This document shows, piece after piece, positions 5,561 to 8,208 of a stretch of 8,208 bases of DNA; position 1 is the first letter of the stretch, and every line of letters begins with the position of its first letter. Both the position numbers and the translations under genes were made by a program. Source of the DNA: Candidatus Omnitrophota bacterium (GTDB lineage Bacteria > Omnitrophota > Koll11 > Gygaellales > Profunditerraquicolaceae); assembly GCA_028719045.1 (NCBI GenBank), contig JAQULD010000074.1, positions 1-8,208 of the forward strand, read 5' to 3'. Below the pieces are notes generated by a model that saw only the letters and a program-made list of their open reading frames with translations, had not been told where the DNA came from and searched no databases.

Positions 5561-7387
5561 ATGAAAGATAACCCGAACAGCGATTTATTAAATACCATTT
5601 CCGGCAGCAAATGGGAAAAAATCGGCACGCGCAGGAGGGCCGGAGCGGTGGTGCCTCTTTTTAGCGTGTTTTCAAAAAACAGCTCAGGGATAGGCGATTT
5701 CGCGGATTTGAAACTCATCGTGGACTGGGCCCATGACACAGGCAATTCCATAATCCAGCTTTTGCCTATGAATGAGGTCGGGCCTGTATTCTGCCCGTAT
5801 GATTCCATAAGTTCTTTCGCCCTCGAGCCCGCTTACGCGAGTTTTAGCCTTATTTCCCAGGCCGCGAAGGAAGAATTCAAATCAGAGATAGAAAAAATAG
5901 CCGAGCGGTTCCCCGCGGGCAGCCCGCATGTGGATTACCGGGTAAAGCAGGAGAAATTAAGGCTGCTCAGGGATATTTTCATAAAAGATACGCGGGGTTC
6001 CCGGAAAGAATTCCTGGAATTCAAAAAAGATTGCGCTTACTGGCTTAAAGATCTTACGCTATTCAAGGCCCTTAAAGACCATCACCACGGCGGCCCCTGG
6101 TATGATTGGGAAGAGGCTTATAAAAACCGTGATAAGCAGGCGCTGGATAAATTCGCCGAAGACCATGAAAAAGAAATAGAATTTCAAGGCTGGCTCCAGT
6201 GGCAGCTTTATAAACAATTCCGGGAAGTAAAAAAATACGCCCAAGCAAAGGGGGTTTTGCTGAAAGGCGACCTGCCGATCCTGGCTTCTTTTGACAGCGC
6301 GGATGTCTGGTCTCACCCGGAATATTTCAAACTCGGGTTTGCCGCAGGCGCCCCTGCGGACATGTACTGCGAAAAAGGCCAGAGATGGGGCACACCCACT
6401 TATAATTGGGACAGGATAGCCGCCGAAGGTTACGCGTACCTGAAAGAAAAACTGAAGTTCGCCGAAAATTTTTATGATATCCTGAGGATAGACCATGTGG
6501 TGGGCTTATTCCGTATCTGGAGTATCCCGGTCAACGAGCCGATGGAAAATAAAGGTTTTAACGGTTTCTTTGATCCCGCGGAAGAAAACAGGTGGGGCGA
6601 GCATGGCAGGACGATCCTTAAGGTAATGCTGGAAAGTACAGCCATGCTTTTGTGCGCTGAAGACCTGGGGGTAATCCCGATGGTCTGCACCGAGACGTTA
6701 AAAGAGTTCGGAATTCCTGGTAATGAGGTCATGCGCTGGGTAAAGGATTGGCAGATAAGCCATGATTTCCTGGAGCCTAAGGATTACCGCGCCGTTTCTG
6801 TCGCTATGTTGTCCACCCATGACACCACGAATTGGGCCGCCTGGTGGGAAAATGAGGCGGGTACCATTGATGAAGCCTTGTTTGTCCGCAAGTGCAGGGA
6901 ACGGGGCATAGATTATAATCACGTAAAGGATAAATTATTCGATTTAACTTCCAGCCGCCACGCAAGGCTTCGCTGGCTGGACAGTATTTCTTCTTCCGAT
7001 ATCCTGGCCTGCATTTTGGGCAGGAGAAAGGAAGAGGTCATGGATTTTATAGATATGTATGAGAATTCCTACCTGGAAAAAGAAAAGCTTTGGAAACACC
7101 TGGGGTTAGCCGGCGGCATGAGGGAAAAATGCGACCAGGAGATCATTACCGCCGCCTTGAAAATGACGCTTGATTCCCGCGCCGTCTTTTGTATCCAGCT
7201 TTTGACAGATTGGCTTGGGGCGGACCGGATTTTAAAGGGGGATCCTTACCAATACAGGATAAACACCCCCGGGACGGTAGACGCGAATAACTGGTCGGTG
7301 GTTACCCCTATACCGCTTGAAGACCTCTCCAAACACAAGGTTTGCCGGAAGATCAAAAAACTGATAACTGATTCGGAAAGAGGATAG
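5561..7387 (+). CDS. malQ: 4-alpha-glucanotransferase (GH77, amylomaltase), DPE2-like subtype
   Basis: This cytoplasmic enzyme transfers alpha-1,4-glucan segments between maltodextrins, 608 residues from this start. The N-terminal RRAGAVVPLFS (25-35) and GIGDFADLK (43-51) and the CPYDSISSFA block (78-87) are typical of GH77. Then come GDLPI (236-240), WGTPTYNWD (276-284), nucleophile Asp311 in LRIDHVVG, acid/base Glu367 in CAEDLGV, and the third carboxylate Asp421 in THDTT. GLFRIW after the nucleophile and the WGTPTYNWD form resemble plant DPE2 and relatives rather than E. coli MalQ. No N-terminal starch-binding domain is present, unlike plant DPE2. I chose the ATG at 5561 because AGGA (5551-5554) lies 6 nt before it; the ATG at 5558 is almost as good. 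An in-frame ATG at 5504 would overlap the previous gene by 49 nt and adds non-family residues. The gene is followed without a gap by the HAD gene. Confidence 0.93.
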   Translation: MKDNPNSDLLNTISGSKWEKIGTRRRAGAVVPLFSVFSKNSSGIGDFADLKLIVDWAHDTGNSIIQLLPMNEVGPVFCPYDSISSFALEPAYASFSLISQAAKEEFKSEIEKIAERFPAGSPHVDYRVKQEKLRLLRDIFIKDTRGSRKEFLEFKKDCAYWLKDLTLFKALKDHHHGGPWYDWEEAYKNRDKQALDKFAEDHEKEIEFQGWLQWQLYKQFREVKKYAQAKGVLLKGDLPILASFDSADVWSHPEYFKLGFAAGAPADMYCEKGQRWGTPTYNWDRIAAEGYAYLKEKLKFAENFYDILRIDHVVGLFRIWSIPVNEPMENKGFNGFFDPAEENRWGEHGRTILKVMLESTAMLLCAEDLGVIPMVCTETLKEFGIPGNEVMRWVKDWQISHDFLEPKDYRAVSVAMLSTHDTTNWAAWWENEAGTIDEALFVRKCRERGIDYNHVKDKLFDLTSSRHARLRWLDSISSSDILACILGRRKEEVMDFIDMYENSYLEKEKLWKHLGLAGGMREKCDQEIITAALKMTLDSRAVFCIQLLTDWLGADRILKGDPYQYRINTPGTVDANNWSVVTPIPLEDLSKHKVCRKIKKLITDSERG

Positions 7388-8059
7388 ATGAGGCGCCTTC
7401 GGTCCAGGCCCAAAGCAGTGATATTTGACATGGATGGAGTGATCGTGGACTCCATGCCGTATCACTTTATCGCCTGGTATGAGGCTTTAAGGCCTTTTGG
7501 CGTGCGTGTAAGCTGTTTTGACGTTTATTCCAGGGAAGGAGAGCGCTGGGAGAAGACGCTGACGGAATTATTGAAAAAGGCTGGAATAACCCCGGGCAGG
7601 AAGTTATTAAGAAAGATCTTTCTCAGGCGCCAGCGGATATTTAAAAGTTATTATAAACGCTTTTTGTTCAATGGCGCAAAAGAGACCCTGATCTTCTTAA
7701 AGAGGAAAGGTTTTTTGCTTGGTTTGGTAACAGGAACTCCGGCTAAGGAGGTTATAAGTATCCTGCCTAAAGAAATCAGGCTTTTATTTGATTCTATTAT
7801 AGCCGGAGACAGCGTAAAAAACGGAAAACCCCACCCGGAACCTTATTTTAAAGCAGCCGCGTCCTTAAACGTTAAGCCTTCTCAATGCGCAGTCATAGAG
7901 AACGCGCCTTACGGCATTAAGTCTGCTTCAAAGGCCGGTATGTTTTGCATAGGCCTTACTACAAGCCTTCCAAAGGAATATCTTAAAGGGGCGGATATAG
8001 TTGCGGAAAGCCTTTTAGGGATCAAAACAATAGTAGATAAACCCGCCTTTAAAAAGTAA
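7388..8059 (+). CDS. HAD-superfamily hydrolase, beta-phosphoglucomutase/phosphatase type
   Basis: A 223-residue protein. Motif I is DMDGV (14-18), with nucleophile Asp14 and acid/base Asp16. Motif II is VTGT (114-117), the motif III lysine is Lys147 in NGKPHPEPYF, and motif IV is ENAPYGIKSA (171-180), with Glu-Asn where Glu-Asp is common. Asp141 in AGDS precedes motif III. An alpha-helical cap between motifs I and II (about 22-95) marks subfamily I, as in beta-phosphoglucomutase and small sugar-phosphate phosphatases. The cap has a very basic stretch at 71-91. The ATG directly follows the malQ stop codon, with AGAGGA at 7379-7384 as ribosome binding site, so the two are co-translated. Context suggests a sugar phosphate substrate, for example beta-glucose-1-phosphate. 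No maltose phosphorylase is present here to support that, and the substrate remains open. Confidence 0.88.
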   Translation: MRRLRSRPKAVIFDMDGVIVDSMPYHFIAWYEALRPFGVRVSCFDVYSREGERWEKTLTELLKKAGITPGRKLLRKIFLRRQRIFKSYYKRFLFNGAKETLIFLKRKGFLLGLVTGTPAKEVISILPKEIRLLFDSIIAGDSVKNGKPHPEPYFKAAASLNVKPSQCAVIENAPYGIKSASKAGMFCIGLTTSLPKEYLKGADIVAESLLGIKTIVDKPAFKK

Positions 8060-8065
8060 TTTTAA

Positions 8066-8094
8066 TTGACATAACCCGATAACTATGATAAAGT
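8066..8094 (+). promoter_or_regulatory. Promoter candidate upstream of the gene at 8193
   Basis: A perfect -35 hexamer TTGACA (8066-8071) is followed after 17 bp by TAAAGT (8089-8094, four of six consensus bases). A second reading pairs TTTAAT (8061-8066) with the better -10 TATGAT (8084-8089), also at 17 bp. The first predicts a start near 8100 and the second near 8096. Either gives a transcript beginning at the hairpin described at 8096-8138. Confidence 0.5.
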
Positions 8095-8097
8095 TAT
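8079..8097. repeat. Inverted repeat over the -10 region, possible operator
   Basis: ATAACT (8079-8084) and AGTTAT (8092-8097) are a perfect 6-bp inverted repeat around a 7-bp centre. The dyad spans the predicted -10 box and transcription start, where a repressor would block RNA polymerase. It lacks the GC-rich stem and U tract of a terminator. The role is inference. Confidence 0.35.
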
Positions 8098-8138
8098 AGC
8101 CAAGATAAACAGCTGCGTCAACGGTTTGTCGCGGCTAT
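8096..8138 (+). other. Leader RNA hairpin with two mutually exclusive folds
   Basis: Fold A pairs ATAGCC (8096-8101) with GGCTAT (8133-8138) and GATAAAC (8104-8110) with GTTTGTC (8124-8130), including one G-U pair. The two helices are separated by a 2x2 internal loop and closed by a 13-nt loop. Fold B pairs AGCTGCG (8111-8117) with CGCGGCT (8130-8136), including one G-U pair, and cannot coexist with fold A. It lies between a promoter and a terminator. I do not recognise it as a named riboswitch, T-box or protein leader, and I cannot see an antiterminator that would join it to the terminator stem. Confidence 0.45.
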
Positions 8139-8142
8139 TGTT

Positions 8143-8178
8143 AAGACCTGTCAGCGGTTCTTCTGACAGGGCTTTTTT
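8143..8178 (+). terminator. Rho-independent terminator just before the next gene
   Basis: CCTGTCAG (8147-8154) and CTGACAGG (8163-8170) form a perfect 8-bp stem with an 8-nt loop. Beyond one A-G mismatch, the stem extends by three more pairs (8143-8145 with 8172-8174). Six T residues follow (8173-8178). The T tract exists on the plus strand only. It could end the six-gene run or act as an attenuator for the gene at 8193, whose ribosome binding site begins within a few bases of the T tract. Confidence 0.8.
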
Positions 8179-8192
8179 AAGGGAGGTGGCGA

Positions 8193-8208
8193 ATGAGCAA
8201 TTGGCAGG
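8193..8208 (+). CDS. Start of an unidentified gene, cut by the window edge
   Basis: A strong ribosome binding site GGGAGGTGG (8181-8189) precedes the ATG at 8193. Only MSNWQ can be read before the window ends, which is too little to name the product. The ribosome binding site lies directly after the T tract of the terminator, so expression needs readthrough or antitermination from upstream; no other promoter fits between them. Confidence 0.5.

Noticed and set aside
1..8208. Defence system, mobile element, CRISPR or integrated phage
   Set aside because: All complete genes fall in housekeeping or metabolic families. There are no direct-repeat arrays, transposase or integrase motifs, or tRNA-flanked repeats, and base composition looks even across the genes.

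Overview
The window is an ordinary stretch of bacterial chromosome of moderate GC. It uses the MEP (non-mevalonate) isoprenoid route, as shown by ispH. It is dense in genes and has no mobile element, CRISPR array, tRNA or rRNA that I can see. The mix of a MenA-like UbiA prenyltransferase, a type II NADH dehydrogenase-like flavoprotein and a DPE2-like GH77 glucanotransferase suggests an uncultured Gram-negative lineage. Omnitrophota or another PVC-type group is my guess from general resemblance, with low confidence; no ribosomal or taxonomic marker is present.

Layout: 1-696 (minus) is ispH, cut by the left edge. 697-836 is a divergent promoter region with good sigma70-like boxes for both flanking genes. 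837-1715 (plus) encodes an exported TPR protein. 1720-2760 (minus) encodes a short-chain prenyl diphosphate synthase that meets the TPR gene tail to tail, with 4 bp between the stop codons. 2761-2821 is a 61-bp divergent promoter holding two overlapping palindromes. From 2822 to 8059 six genes run on the plus strand with little or no spacing: MenA-like UbiA prenyltransferase, NDH-2-like oxidoreductase, DoxX membrane protein, a single-domain GDT1/UPF0016 transporter, 4-alpha-glucanotransferase, and a HAD hydrolase of the beta-phosphoglucomutase type. 8060-8192 is a regulatory leader with a promoter, a dyad, a long hairpin and a rho-independent terminator. It lies just before the start of a new gene at 8193, of which only five codons are visible.

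How the genes fit: ispH makes IPP and DMAPP, the prenyl synthase elongates them, the UbiA enzyme attaches the chain to an acceptor (probably a quinone precursor), and NDH-2 would reduce a quinone with NADH. This is an isoprenoid-to-quinone neighbourhood. The malQ-HAD pair at the end of the run handles maltodextrin or sugar phosphate and appears to be a separate metabolic module in the same transcription unit. The most unusual parts are non-coding: the terminator-containing leader at the right end, whose hairpin has two mutually exclusive folds, and the prediction that both minus-strand isoprenoid genes make leaderless mRNAs.
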